This document shows positions 16,540 through 26,085 of a stretch of DNA of 42,182 nucleotides, piece by piece. Below the pieces are notes generated by a model. The model was given only the letters and a program-made list of their open reading frames with translations. It was not told the origin of the DNA and ran no database searches. The DNA is from DATFMH01 sp035267045 (lineage in GTDB: Bacteria; Bacteroidota; Rhodothermia; Balneolales; DATFMH01). Positions within the stretch are counted from its first letter, which is position 1. Each line of letters begins with the position of its first letter. Position numbers and translations under genes: made by a program. Location of the stretch: contig DATFMH010000042.1 in the NCBI GenBank assembly GCA_035267045.1, positions 1 to 42,182 on the forward strand, read 5' to 3'.

Positions 16540-18126
16540 TTAATTCAGGTTTATATACCGCACTTCTTTAACACCGTCGAGTTCCTGGATAGGTTTCAAA
16601 TGATCGTCACTTAACGGTTGATCAACTGCAATGGCAGTAATGGCATTGGTACCTTTTTTATTTCTGCCCAGGCTCAAAGAAGCAATATTAATTTGTTCAT
16701 TGGCAAGCGTAGTACTTACGGTGGATAACATCCCTGGTTTGTCAATATTACGATATAGTAATATGTTGCCTTCCAAACGTATTTCGATGCTGAATTCATC
16801 GATATTGACAATACGGAAATCATCACCTCCAAATAAAGTAGCGGAAATTTTATGGTATGATCCGTTTTCAAATGATACAGTGATGAGATCGGAATAGGTT
16901 TTGGAAGCTGTTGTCACAGTCTCCTCAATATTAAGGCCCTTATTATCCGCAAGAAAACGGGCATTAATCAAATTGATGGCTTCATCGACCTCGTTTTGAA
17001 GATATCCCTTCAATAATGAGTCGGTCAGTACATCTGAATATTGCGTACATTTACCGGTGTATTCAATGGAAAGCTTACTGGAATGTTTCGGAGAGACCTG
17101 TGCGGCAAATTGTCCCAGTTGTTCGGCAAGGTTCAGATAAGGCTGTACTTCCTTATTGGTACTCAATGCAATCGACTTGCCATTAAGGCTGCCTTTATAA
17201 CTTTTCTTCTCCAAACCGTCAGCTATCTGTTGAGCTACTTGCTCTGCTACTTTTTCCTGTGCTTCTTCGGTTGATGCTCCAAGGTGTGGAGTACATACAA
17301 CATTCGGCATTTTAAGGATTTCCAGAAAGGTTTCACTTGGTGGTTCTTGTGTATAAACATCAACAGCAAGACCGGCAATTGTCCCGTTCTCAAGAAGTTC
17401 TTTCATGTCTTCTTCATTATAGATACCCCCCCGGGCACAATTAATGAGACGTATACCTTTCTTAAGCTTTTGGGCATTTTTCTTTGAGATGAGATCTTTC
17501 GTTTTATCGGTAAGAGGAGTGTGAACAGTCAGAAAATCTGATTTCGACAACAAATCATCCAACTCTACCAATTCCACACCAATTTCACTGGCTTTTTCAT
17601 GGGTAGTGAAGGGATCGAAGGCTAATATATTCATGCCAAAGGCCTGCATGCGGGCGGCAACTTCAGAGCCGATTTTACCAAGGCCTACAATACCAAGGTT
17701 CTTGCCATGAAGTTCGGTTCCCATATATTTTTTCCGGTCCCATCCGCCATTCTTAACAGTGCTGACAGCAACGGGTATATTACGAGCCAGGGCTAACATC
17801 ATCCCGCACGTATGTTCAGCGGTTGAGATGGTATTGCCATTGGGGGTATTCATCACCAGTACGCCTGACTGTGTGGCGGCATCGATATCAATATTATCGA
17901 CTCCTACACCGGCCCGGCCGACGATTTTTAATTTTTTTGCAGCCTTGAGTATGTCTGGAGTTACCTTTGTGGCGCTGCGAACAACCATGGCATCATAATC
18001 CGGTAGTACTTTCAGTAATTCCTCTTTGGGAAGCTTTGGAGAGTTAACAGCTTCCATATCTCTTTCTTTAAAAACCTTTTCACAGACGGGATTCACACCG
18101 TCGAGTATGAGTATTTTGTAAGACAT
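16540..18126 (-). CDS. serA: D-3-phosphoglycerate dehydrogenase
   Basis: 528 residues, the long form. The NAD-binding domain has GLGKIGSEVAARM (Rossmann GxGxxG) and RLINCARGGIYNEEDM; VGRAGVGVDNIDIDAAT and PHLGASTEEAQEKVAEQVAQ contain the catalytic Arg/Glu/His region of the D-2-hydroxyacid dehydrogenase family. Residues after about 320 form the intervening (ASB) domain and a C-terminal ACT domain (about 455-528) that probably binds serine. It makes 3-phosphohydroxypyruvate, the first step of serine synthesis. It is downstream of engB by 58 bp on the same strand; cotranscription with purF-engB is possible. Confidence 0.93.
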   Translation of the reverse strand: MSYKILILDGVNPVCEKVFKERDMEAVNSPKLPKEELLKVLPDYDAMVVRSATKVTPDILKAAKKLKIVGRAGVGVDNIDIDAATQSGVLVMNTPNGNTISTAEHTCGMMLALARNIPVAVSTVKNGGWDRKKYMGTELHGKNLGIVGLGKIGSEVAARMQAFGMNILAFDPFTTHEKASEIGVELVELDDLLSKSDFLTVHTPLTDKTKDLISKKNAQKLKKGIRLINCARGGIYNEEDMKELLENGTIAGLAVDVYTQEPPSETFLEILKMPNVVCTPHLGASTEEAQEKVAEQVAQQIADGLEKKSYKGSLNGKSIALSTNKEVQPYLNLAEQLGQFAAQVSPKHSSKLSIEYTGKCTQYSDVLTDSLLKGYLQNEVDEAINLINARFLADNKGLNIEETVTTASKTYSDLITVSFENGSYHKISATLFGGDDFRIVNIDEFSIEIRLEGNILLYRNIDKPGMLSTVSTTLANEQINIASLSLGRNKKGTNAITAIAVDQPLSDDHLKPIQELDGVKEVRYINLN

Positions 18127-18184
18127 TTGATCTTATTTTTAGTTCAATATTTATTTATGCCGTATCTGACAACAGAGTAAAAAA

Positions 18185-18772
18185 TCAGATGAATTCTTCA
18201 ATAATAGAGAGAATCTCTTCTGTTCCTTTTCTGGTATGAGCGGAACTGATGACAATAGGAACTTCAATATTCATGTCATCAAGTATATGTTTTAAACGAG
18301 CCAGACTCTTTTGTTGTTTATTTTTCGATAATTTGTCTGCCTTGGTCATTATGATGGAAAACGGCAGATGATTTTCCGCCATCCAAAAGATGAAATCTTC
18401 ATCAAGCCGGGTCGGATCATGCCGAATATCTATAAGTTGGAATATCATTCGAATCTGTGAACGTTCCTTCAGATACCGCTGCATTTCTTTACCCCAGGTA
18501 GATTTCTTCTTTTGGGATACTTTCGCATATCCATAACCAGGTAAGTCTACCAAATAAAACAGGTCATTATTTATGGAATAAAAATTTAATAATTGAGTTT
18601 TACCGGGTGTATTACTGGTACGTGCAAGTTTTTTTCGATTGGTAAGAATATTAATTAAAGATGATTTTCCCACATTCGACCGGCCTGCAAAACATACTTC
18701 TGATAATGCAGATTCGGGACACATTTCTATAGTAGGGGCACTGAGAATGAATTTGGCGTCCGTTATTTCCAT
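18185..18772 (-). CDS. engB: EngB/YsxC ribosome-biogenesis GTPase
   Basis: 195 residues from the ATG at 18772-18770; a longer open frame extends 26 codons upstream into purF but lacks family similarity, and the family normally begins close to this methionine. G1 is GRSNVGKSS (30-38), then TSNTPGKTQ (G2), DLPGYGYA (G3), TKAD (G4) and SSA (G5). It binds GTP and assists late assembly of the large ribosomal subunit. Its ATG overlaps the purF TAA by one base (TAATG), so translation is coupled to purF. Confidence 0.92.
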   Translation of the reverse strand: MEITDAKFILSAPTIEMCPESALSEVCFAGRSNVGKSSLINILTNRKKLARTSNTPGKTQLLNFYSINNDLFYLVDLPGYGYAKVSQKKKSTWGKEMQRYLKERSQIRMIFQLIDIRHDPTRLDEDFIFWMAENHLPFSIIMTKADKLSKNKQQKSLARLKHILDDMNIEVPIVISSAHTRKGTEEILSIIEEFI

Positions 18773-20271
18773 TAATAAATTTCGTTTTCTTCTTTCTCTA
18801 CTCCCGTTATCACCGGAACCGGGTAATCGCCGGTAAAGCAAGCTGTACAATAACCGTGTTTCGAATCATTGGCCTCCTGTACGGCACTTACAAGCCCGAA
18901 TGGTGATAAATAATGCAAGCTGTCGACGCCCAGTTCCCTGGCTATTGCATCCACATCGCGGTTATAAACATTGGCGATCAACTCATCCGGACTGGGAAAG
19001 TCCATACCGTAATAACAGGGATCGGTGATTGGTGGTGAACTGACAAGAAAATGTACTTCCAGGGGATTGGCCTTACGTATCATCTCAACCAGGTAACGAG
19101 AAGTTGTCCCACGGACAATGGAATCATCCACAATTAAAACCGAACGGTCTTCCAGGACACCTCTGACAATATTAAACTTTGTACGCACTTTTTGCTCACG
19201 GCTTTTCTGTCCGGGTGAGATGAATGTCCGGCCGACGTAATGATTTCTGATCAGGCCGATCTCAAATTTACATTCATAACCCATTTTTTGATTCTCGCTG
19301 GCATAGCCTATTGCCGCGGTATTGCTGGAGTCGGGTACTGAAATGACAATAGGATCTTTATCGCTATGTTGACTTACTATTTTTGATATTGGAAATTCCC
19401 GGGCAAGGTACTTTCCTATCTTGCGGCGTACTTTATCTACATTTTCCTGAAATATCCGGCTATCGGGCCTTGAAAAGTAAACATATTCAAAAATACACTG
19501 GCTTGTTTTTGTACCTTCCCGGGGCGGCAGGTAAACGGATTCCGGTTCACCCGTTTTTATGGTATTCCGATCGATGATTAATATCTCGCCGGGATCTACA
19601 TCTCTTATATATTCTGCTCCAATGATATCAAATGCACAGGTTTCGCTGGCAACAACATACGAACCATTTAAACGGCCAAAGCAAAGAGGCCGAAAGCCAT
19701 TTGGATCACGTACTGCTATTAACTTATCATCCGTTAAAATTACGAGACAATAGGCCCCCTCAATTTGGCGCAGGGCATCGATAATCTGATCAAGCTGATT
19801 TTTTTCCTGGCTGTGTGAAATCAGGTGTAAAATGAGCTCGGTATCCGATGTAGTCTGGAATAAGACTCCTTCTTTCTCGAAACGCTGCCGCAGGACACGT
19901 GCATTCGTTAAATTTCCGTTATGACCGAGTGCCACATTCCCATTTTTATAATGAACCCGGAAGGGTTGAATATTCATTGGGTTATTGGAAGCACCACTGG
20001 TCGAGTATCTGTTATGTCCGATGGCTGATGAACCGGCGAGTGTATCGGTTAATATTTTTTTATCGTCAAATACATTCAACACAAGTCCAAAGTCCTTATG
20101 AACAGGCATGATCTGGGTTTTCCTGTTTTCATCAAATCGGGAGGCTACAATACCCGCTGATTCCTGACCCCGGTGTTGAAGCGAATGCAACCCATAATAG
20201 GTCTGAACAGCAGCTTCAGGATGGTTGAAGATGCCGAAAATACCGCAATAATCGTGAGGTTTATCTGACAT
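18772..20271 (-). CDS. purF: Amidophosphoribosyltransferase (Fe-S type)
   Basis: 499 residues from the ATG at 20271-20269, which gives a short leader MSDKPHDY before C9. After leader removal C9 would be the N-terminal catalytic cysteine of the glutamine amidotransferase domain (CGIFGIFNHPEAA; LHSLQHRGQES). The C-terminal phosphoribosyltransferase domain has the PRPP loop VLIVDDSIVRGTTSRYLV. Four Cys fit the Bacillus-type [4Fe-4S] set: one in TSQCIFEYVYF, one in DPCYYGMDF, two in GYCTACFTG. It makes 5-phosphoribosylamine, the first committed step of purine synthesis. An upstream in-frame methionine 17 codons earlier was not chosen because the leader before Cys would be unusually long. Confidence 0.94.
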   Translation of the reverse strand: MSDKPHDYCGIFGIFNHPEAAVQTYYGLHSLQHRGQESAGIVASRFDENRKTQIMPVHKDFGLVLNVFDDKKILTDTLAGSSAIGHNRYSTSGASNNPMNIQPFRVHYKNGNVALGHNGNLTNARVLRQRFEKEGVLFQTTSDTELILHLISHSQEKNQLDQIIDALRQIEGAYCLVILTDDKLIAVRDPNGFRPLCFGRLNGSYVVASETCAFDIIGAEYIRDVDPGEILIIDRNTIKTGEPESVYLPPREGTKTSQCIFEYVYFSRPDSRIFQENVDKVRRKIGKYLAREFPISKIVSQHSDKDPIVISVPDSSNTAAIGYASENQKMGYECKFEIGLIRNHYVGRTFISPGQKSREQKVRTKFNIVRGVLEDRSVLIVDDSIVRGTTSRYLVEMIRKANPLEVHFLVSSPPITDPCYYGMDFPSPDELIANVYNRDVDAIARELGVDSLHYLSPFGLVSAVQEANDSKHGYCTACFTGDYPVPVITGVEKEENEIY

Positions 20272-20905
20272 TAGTCCTGATCCGTTACACGTATAATTTT
20301 TTCTGGAATAGATAAGATACAAAAACTCTTTGGAATAAGTAGATATATAAAACGATTATGGAATGGCTTTTATTCTAAAATTTTAATAATGTGTTATTTA
20401 CGTATCCCAAAGTTTTATGCATATGAGAGAGTTTACCTATGATACATCAGGATCAAAATTCAGTTTTTGACTTGCTGATAAAAAGTTGAAATAACAAATA
20501 TGAACTTTCGTAGTTGGTCATGAAAAAGTAACTATTTGTAGAACATATTTTTACCAGAACCTATGGATAATACTAAAATGTAAAAGCAGAATGGAACTCT
20601 TGAGTAATACTATAAATGGTAATTATCGATGACTATGGAATTACAAATAAGTCTATTATCCTTTCATTTACTGTAGCATAAATACCTTGGTGATCACGGA
20701 TCTAAATTTAATATAGGCCTATTAAGACGATTCATTTTTTAGCTTTTTACGTTGTCGTCCAAATAATTGGAGCTGGAAAGATTGTTGGGGACCTATTAAG
20801 AGAATGGAAAGTCATCCGAATTTAAATCTCTTATTTGATACATTTGATTAAATAATATGTGTATAATATACTATTATTATTGTAATTAGTAATAAGGATA
20901 TCATT
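20272..20905. other. Long divergent intergenic region upstream of purF
   Basis: About 630 AT-rich bases between purF (minus) and the methyltransferase (plus). I find no supportable gene, tRNA or known riboswitch. A -10-like TATAAT lies at 20862-20867, 39 bp before the methyltransferase ATG. A 10-base direct repeat CCTATTAAGA occurs near 20717 and 20790. No purine-riboswitch core was recognised on the purF side. Confidence 0.5.
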
Positions 20906-21505
20906 ATGGAACAACATCCGTTAAAATCATTTGGAAAGCCTGAAGGCCTGGTCGGTCACTTCCTGGGATTGGTAATGTCGAAAAGCAACAGGAAACTTGG
21001 AGAATGGACTATTGAAGTTTTACATCTTGATGATGGAGTGGACGTGCTTGAAATTGGCTTCGGACCCGGTACGACCATTGAACTGATGACTCAGAAATAT
21101 CCTAATGCTTTTATTGCCGGTATTGATCATTCCGATGTGATGGTCAAACAAGCTACACGCAGAAATAGGAAAGCGGTTTCAGAAGGCCGCGTGGAGATTA
21201 GAGAGGGCAGTGTGGCCGCTTTACCGTATGAAGGAGAGTCTTTCGATAACGTTTATGCCATTAACAGTTTTCAATTCTGGCCTGACCGGCTTGCAAACCT
21301 TAAAGAAGTGAAGCGAGTATTGAAAAAAGGGGGAAATATAGCAATCACACTTCAACCGCGTTGGACAAAATCCGATGATGAGGTTCGTCAGGTTGGCAAA
21401 GAAGTATCAGATTGGCTAACAGATGCAGGATATCAGAATATTCATATCTCTTTCAAAGTTATGAATCCTATTTCGGCTATATGTGTAACGGCACAGAAGA
21501 AATAG
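20906..21505 (+). CDS. Class I SAM-dependent methyltransferase
   Basis: 199 residues. Motif I is VDVLEIGFGPGTTIELM (about 43-59), followed by AGIDHSDVMVKQA (the acidic residue that binds ribose) and a later FDNVYAINSFQFWPDRLANL and EVKRVLKKGGNIAI, the UbiE/COQ5-like methyltransferase fold. The substrate is unknown. AAGGAT upstream of the ATG is only a partial Shine-Dalgarno. It stands alone, divergent from purF and convergent with the lipoprotein gene that follows. Fold is firm; specificity is not. Confidence 0.85.
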   Translation: MEQHPLKSFGKPEGLVGHFLGLVMSKSNRKLGEWTIEVLHLDDGVDVLEIGFGPGTTIELMTQKYPNAFIAGIDHSDVMVKQATRRNRKAVSEGRVEIREGSVAALPYEGESFDNVYAINSFQFWPDRLANLKEVKRVLKKGGNIAITLQPRWTKSDDEVRQVGKEVSDWLTDAGYQNIHISFKVMNPISAICVTAQKK

Positions 21506-21580
21506 TTTAGTAATGTTTACAATCAACCCTTCCTTGCAATCCAAAATATGGAACAGTTGTTTTTCAGAATTATCAGATGA

Positions 21581-21988
21581 TTAACTTACATGCCATGTCA
21601 GTTTAAAGCTTCCCTTATGATTATTACCTATTACTTCAATTCTGTATTTCCCTGATTGTGATATATGAATCGGATAGTTTCTTTCTGCTAATTTTTTTGT
21701 TTTATATAGCACATTACCATTATCATCGATTAACTCAAGTGCTATGGTACCTCTATGGGTTATAGAGTGGTAATTCATATAGACATTATTGTTTTTATAG
21801 AGTGTTATTTGCCGATAGTAATATCCTGAAAATTTTGAATAAGACCCGTTCATGGAATGTGATGTGGATACTATACCTCCTTTTATAATTACATAACTAC
21901 CTCCCGTACAACTTGTGAAAATAAGTATAAAGAATAGTAACGTTAATCCTAATAATGTGCGGGTAATAAAAAGTGATGATTTTTTCAT
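21581..21988 (-). CDS. Small predicted lipoprotein
   Basis: 135 residues. The signal sequence with a long hydrophobic stretch ends in the lipobox IFTSC, giving lipidated Cys27. The mature part is short and beta-rich (KFSGYYYRQITLYKNNNVYMN, TIALELIDDNGNVLYKTKKL, YPIHISQSGKYRIEVIGNNH), with a C-terminal pattern like the small beta-sandwich domains that bind or bear carbohydrates, but I do not recognise a family. A strong Shine-Dalgarno AGGGGGTGG lies just before the ATG. It follows the DUF6064 gene on the same strand, 120 bp downstream. Confidence 0.65.
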   Translation of the reverse strand: MKKSSLFITRTLLGLTLLFFILIFTSCTGGSYVIIKGGIVSTSHSMNGSYSKFSGYYYRQITLYKNNNVYMNYHSITHRGTIALELIDDNGNVLYKTKKLAERNYPIHISQSGKYRIEVIGNNHKGSFKLTWHVS

Positions 21989-22108
21989 TGTCCACCCCCT
22001 GAATATGAATAGTTGTATAGATGATTATATATTTAATCATAAGAATTATTATAATCAAGTATTTACTGCGCAAATAGTTAAGGATTAGTATATTAGATCA
22101 TTACATTA

Positions 22109-22756
22109 TCAAGTGATGGAAAAGTTGCGATTGTGCAAGGGGATGAGAAAGACAGATAATATACCTGCGACAGCAAGTCCGTAATCTTCTGATATCCCCA
22201 AATTAATTGATGCGCTCAGTCCTATAATAGACCATAATACGGGTATGGCCATGATAAAATATGGCACCTTGTTCTGGATCATCAGTAAGAGGGCGAATGT
22301 AAATATTGTAGTAGGACAGGGAGCTACTCCAAAAACCGGCATATATGGGTAAGAATGGCCTAAGATAACATTAAATATTGGATAAATTATCATTGCGTAA
22401 AGAAGGAACAAGACACCAATTATATTAGAGAATTTCTTATCGAAAGTATAGATAATGTCATTTGTAGAAAAAGACATATAAAGAAATATTAAGCCTTGAA
22501 TTATAAATAAAACACCGAATATATAAGCGGCTTTATTGATTGTGCTAAAATGATGTATATGATAAGCGAATCCTATCCAGATCCAGAATAAACCAAGTAT
22601 GGCATTTACGAATTTACTTGATCGTTTTGTTCCTTTGTAAAGTAAAAAGAGTGCAGTGATACCAAGTAGATAGGCGATAATCTGTATCGGTTCAATGGCT
22701 TTATTATAGACACCAAAAACCTGAAGAAAATCGTGAATGGTGAATGGTATATTCAT
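22109..22756 (-). CDS. DUF6064-like multi-pass membrane protein
   Basis: 215 residues with about six to seven hydrophobic helices, probably inner membrane. Starts NIPFTIHDFLQVFGVYNKAI and has WIWIGFAYHIHHFSTIN, VLFIIQGLIFLYMSF and GVAPCPTTIFTFALLLM, which match my recollection of DUF6064-family proteins. Function is unknown. The ATG at 22756-22754 is preceded by GGAGGTAAGTTT, an excellent Shine-Dalgarno. That site and the start codon lie in one arm of a long inverted repeat (22749-22836), so its translation may be controlled. It is 118 bp downstream of the permease gene on the same strand. Confidence 0.7.
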   Translation of the reverse strand: MNIPFTIHDFLQVFGVYNKAIEPIQIIAYLLGITALFLLYKGTKRSSKFVNAILGLFWIWIGFAYHIHHFSTINKAAYIFGVLFIIQGLIFLYMSFSTNDIIYTFDKKFSNIIGVLFLLYAMIIYPIFNVILGHSYPYMPVFGVAPCPTTIFTFALLLMIQNKVPYFIMAIPVLWSIIGLSASINLGISEDYGLAVAGILSVFLIPLHNRNFSIT

Positions 22757-22836
22757 AAACTTACCTCCATACTCTCTTGATGAATGGTATGACCCCTATT
22801 TGTGTGTGCTTTATGGAGGTAAGTTATTATGAATAT
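22749..22836 (-). promoter_or_regulatory. Inverted repeat burying the Shine-Dalgarno and AUG of the DUF6064 gene
   Basis: On the minus strand, the start region TATGGAGGTAAGTT (22771-22758) followed by TATGAATAT (22757-22749) is repeated inverted as TATGGAGGTAAGTT (22812-22825 on the plus strand) plus AT and then TATGAATAT (22828-22836). In the mRNA these arms can pair over 23 bp with a 2-nt bulge around a 40-nt loop (22772-22811). The stem covers the GGAGG site and the AUG. This would block ribosome binding unless opened, so it may act as a translational switch, RNA thermometer or attenuator. The upstream permease ends at 22875, so readthrough transcript would contain the full hairpin. Confidence 0.75.
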
Positions 22837-22874
22837 GTTATATCATGAAGAAAAATTGCGTTAATATTTCTTTA

Positions 22875-24095
22875 CTATTCATATCTGAGAGCATCAATCG
22901 GGTTCAGATTAGCCGCTTTACGAGCCGGGTACCAGCCAAAGAAAATTCCAATCATGGCAGAAAAAACAAAAGCGAGAATGATTGAATTAGTGGTTATTTG
23001 TACAGGCCAGTGCATAAAGGTATTCACGGCATTTGTGGATATGAGTCCCACCGCCATACCGATAAATCCACCAATAAAACTGATCAATATCGATTCAATC
23101 AGGAACTGGAGTAACACATCTTTACCACGTGCACCTATGGCCAGGCGAATACCAATTTCCCGTGTTCGTTCCGTTACTGATACAAACATAATATTCATGA
23201 TACCGATACCGCCCACAATTAAAGATATGCTGGCAATACCCGTGAGAAGGATCGTTAATATTTTAGAAGTAGCATCAGCCGCCTGTTCAAATTGAACCTG
23301 GGTACGGATGGTAAAATCAGCGTTTTCAGGATTGCTAATTTTATGGCGCGACATCAACACATCGCCTATTTCATTCATGGCAAGGCTCATATATTTATCA
23401 CTTACTGCTGATGCCAGAATTAAATGGATATGGCGAACATGGTTCATCCTGTTACGTACTGTCGAAAAAGGGGCGATAATAACATCGTCTTCATCTCTGC
23501 CGAATCCGTTTTGGCCTCTTTTTTGAAGTGTACCTATAACTTTAAAAGGTATTTTATCAATACGAATATATTTTCCTACGGGATCGACCGAAGATCCAAA
23601 AAGATTATCCACTACAGTCTGGCCAAGCAGGCATACTTTATCTGCTCTGCTTTCCTGAACCTGGTTGAAATATTCGCCGTATTTAATTTTCCATTTACGG
23701 ATACCAAAGTAACTGGAATAAACACCGTCAACATTAGTATGCCAGTTATTGGCCCCGTACATAACTTGTCCACCGGTACTTACTTCGGGTGTAACATATT
23801 GTATATCAGGACATTGTTTGGCAATAGCCAGGGCATCATCTACGGTTAACCTTTGGGTGGTACCGGCACCTGAGGAGACTCCTCCGCGATGCTGAGAAGA
23901 GGAAAAAACAATGATCATATTGGTACCCAGACTCTTAATTTGTTCCTGGATACTATTCCGTGATCCTTGTCCAATTGCTAAAACCGCAATGACCGAAGCA
24001 ACTCCGATTATAATGCCAAGCATGGTCAGGAAAGTTCGTATTTTATTCTTCCCAAGTGATCGAAAAGCAATTTTGAAAAGATTTGTGAATTTCAC
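22875..24095 (-). CDS. MacB-like ABC transporter permease
   Basis: 406 residues, starting with GTG (24095-24093) after GAGGAGG, which lies in the ATPase gene's last codons; the GTG overlaps that gene's TGA. The N-terminal FRSLGKNKIRTFLTMLGIIIG and the following long extracytoplasmic domain, then three C-terminal helices with MSVTERTREIGIRLAIGA, are the FtsX/MacB permease pattern (four helices, large periplasmic domain). Unlike E. coli MacB, the ATPase is encoded separately. With the adaptor and ATPase it forms a tripartite exporter of lipoproteins, siderophores, peptides or macrolides; cargo unknown. No outer-membrane TolC-like gene is in the window. Confidence 0.88.
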   Translation of the reverse strand: MKFTNLFKIAFRSLGKNKIRTFLTMLGIIIGVASVIAVLAIGQGSRNSIQEQIKSLGTNMIIVFSSSQHRGGVSSGAGTTQRLTVDDALAIAKQCPDIQYVTPEVSTGGQVMYGANNWHTNVDGVYSSYFGIRKWKIKYGEYFNQVQESRADKVCLLGQTVVDNLFGSSVDPVGKYIRIDKIPFKVIGTLQKRGQNGFGRDEDDVIIAPFSTVRNRMNHVRHIHLILASAVSDKYMSLAMNEIGDVLMSRHKISNPENADFTIRTQVQFEQAADATSKILTILLTGIASISLIVGGIGIMNIMFVSVTERTREIGIRLAIGARGKDVLLQFLIESILISFIGGFIGMAVGLISTNAVNTFMHWPVQITTNSIILAFVFSAMIGIFFGWYPARKAANLNPIDALRYE

Positions 24096-24847
24096 TGATT
24101 ATCCTCCTCAATAGTACTAATATGAGAAAGCTCTTCCCTGGCTTTACGTCGATTATCAACGGCTAATTGTTCTGATATTTTCCCATCTTTGAAAACAACG
24201 TTTTTGCTGGCATATTGAGCTATATCATGTTCGTGAGTGACCAAAACCACCGTAATGCCCGATTCCTCATTCAGCCGTTGGAAGATGTCCATTACCTCCA
24301 CACTGGTGTGTGTATCAAGGTTACCTGTTGGCTCATCAGCAAGTACCATTTTGGGATCATTAACAAGAGATCGGGCAATAGCAACCCTTTGTTGTTGTCC
24401 ACCGGATAACTGGTTGGGTAAATGATGAGCTCTATCAGCAAGTCCGACTGCTTTAAGGGCTTCCATGGAACGTTCAATACGGTATTTATTACTGACGCCT
24501 TTGTTGTACATCAACGGTAACTCCACATTTTCAAGAGCGGATGTACGTGGCAGAAGGTTAAATGATTGAAATACAAAACCAATTTTATGATTACGTAAAG
24601 CGGCAAGCTCGTCTCTGTCTAACTTACTGATGTCCACACCATCAAGAAGATATTGGCCGGTTGTAGCGACATCGAGGCAACCGAGAATATTCATGAAAGT
24701 AGATTTTCCTGATCCACTGGAGCCCATGATAGCTGTAAAGTCACCTTTGTGGATATCAAGGTCTATACCCCGCAGGGCATGGACCTTAACTTCACCCATC
24801 TTATAAATCTTAGTAATATTTTTTACGGAAACGATAGTTGGTGCCAT
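24092..24847 (-). CDS. ABC transporter ATP-binding protein (MacB/LolD type)
   Basis: 251 residues. Walker A GSSGSGKST (about 42-50), the signature LSGGQQQRVAIARSLVNDPK and the Walker B stretch MVLADEPTGNLD, then HEHDIAQYA as H-loop, place it in the LolD/MacB/FtsE group. It powers the adjacent permease. AAGGAGAT at the end of the adaptor gene is a good Shine-Dalgarno, and the ATG follows the adaptor stop by 2 bp. Its stop overlaps the permease GTG. Confidence 0.92.
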   Translation of the reverse strand: MAPTIVSVKNITKIYKMGEVKVHALRGIDLDIHKGDFTAIMGSSGSGKSTFMNILGCLDVATTGQYLLDGVDISKLDRDELAALRNHKIGFVFQSFNLLPRTSALENVELPLMYNKGVSNKYRIERSMEALKAVGLADRAHHLPNQLSGGQQQRVAIARSLVNDPKMVLADEPTGNLDTHTSVEVMDIFQRLNEESGITVVLVTHEHDIAQYASKNVVFKDGKISEQLAVDNRRKAREELSHISTIEEDNQ

Positions 24848-24849
24848 AT

Positions 24850-26085
24850 TTATCTCCTTCTGCTAAATGGACTGCGTTCCATTTGTTTATTATTCGGCAT
24901 TATAGCACCAATAACTACATCGTCACCGGCATTGATATTACCTGATACAGCTGTATTGCTACCATCTGAAAGTCCTACGGTTACACGTACAGGTTTAATT
25001 TGCTGACCATTCTTAATCCATATAACCGTTTTATCTCCGGGCTGTAAAATTTTCTGACCTTGAAGACCGGTGGACTCTGGCATTCTGGAAGGTTGTCTTT
25101 TATTTCTTTGAGTATTGGAATTTGGTGTTCCGGACGTCCCCGGCCGATTCTTATGTAAGCTTTTCAGGTAATTAGCAGGTGGTTTAAATTGAAGGGCCAT
25201 GGACGGAATTTTAATGATATTATCAGCCTCAGCCGTTCTGATAGAAATGTTGGCTGTCATACCGGGCATCAATTTTAAATTCGGATTTGATACATCAATG
25301 ATTACAGTATAAGTCACAACATTATTTGTGGTAGTAGGATTTAATCGTATTTGTTTAACCTTACCCTTGAATGTATCATCAGGAAAAGCATCAACGGTAA
25401 AGTCTACCGGCTGATCTACCTTAACCTGGCCGATGTCAGCCTCATCAATATCAGCCTGCACCTGCATTTTTGATAGGTCGTTGGCAATGGTAAATAACGT
25501 CGGTGTATTAAAACTTGCGGCTACTGTTTGTCCGACATTGACATTCTTATTTATGACAACTCCACTTATCGGGGCGTAAATTGTCGCATGGTCCAGGTTT
25601 AGCTGTGCTGATTTAACCCTGGCCTTGTCAACTTCAACATTACTTCTTGCCACTTCAAGATTAACTTTATCCTGATCGTAGGTGGACTTAGCCACCAGTT
25701 GTTTATTATAAAGTTGTGTAGTACGCTTGAAATTTTCTTCGGCTAATCGTAATTGTGCTTCAGAACTCTTCAGGGATGCTTTGGCGTTATCTACTTGAGC
25801 TGCCAGGGTGGTTGTATCGATGAGGGCTATGAGTTGCCCTTTTTTCACTTTTGAATTAAAATCGACATATAACTTGGCAATTATACCGGATACCTGAGTA
25901 CCTACGTCTACGGTAGTATCGGCCTGAAGAGTACCGGTTGTATTTACCAGGATATTAATATCTCCCTTTTCAGCCTTGGTTGTCCGCCACTCTATTTTTT
26001 TTGAGGTATTATTATTCAAATAATAATACGCGCCGGTTCCAATAATAATGACAACGGCAGCTATGATATAGGTTTTAATTTTCAT
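24850..26085 (-). CDS. MacA-like periplasmic adaptor subunit (HlyD/RND family)
   Basis: 411 residues with an N-terminal membrane anchor (about 3-22), a lipoyl-like domain split around a helical hairpin (TTTVDVGTQVSGIIAKLYVDF and a long coiled coil about 95-175), then beta-barrel and membrane-proximal regions with VTYTVIIDVSNPNLKLMPGMTANISI. Between about 315 and 345 there is a Ser/Asn/Arg-rich linker (GTPNSNTQRNKRQPSRMP) not seen in most MacA proteins, probably flexible. It links the inner-membrane permease to an outer-membrane channel encoded elsewhere. First gene of the exporter operon; no Shine-Dalgarno before its ATG. Confidence 0.88.
   Translation of the reverse strand: MKIKTYIIAAVVIIIGTGAYYYLNNNTSKKIEWRTTKAEKGDINILVNTTGTLQADTTVDVGTQVSGIIAKLYVDFNSKVKKGQLIALIDTTTLAAQVDNAKASLKSSEAQLRLAEENFKRTTQLYNKQLVAKSTYDQDKVNLEVARSNVEVDKARVKSAQLNLDHATIYAPISGVVINKNVNVGQTVAASFNTPTLFTIANDLSKMQVQADIDEADIGQVKVDQPVDFTVDAFPDDTFKGKVKQIRLNPTTTNNVVTYTVIIDVSNPNLKLMPGMTANISIRTAEADNIIKIPSMALQFKPPANYLKSLHKNRPGTSGTPNSNTQRNKRQPSRMPESTGLQGQKILQPGDKTVIWIKNGQQIKPVRVTVGLSDGSNTAVSGNINAGDDVVIGAIMPNNKQMERSPFSRRR

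Noticed and set aside
20272..20905. Purine riboswitch upstream of purF
   Set aside because: No conserved three-way-junction core with the expected loop sequences was recognised on the purF strand.
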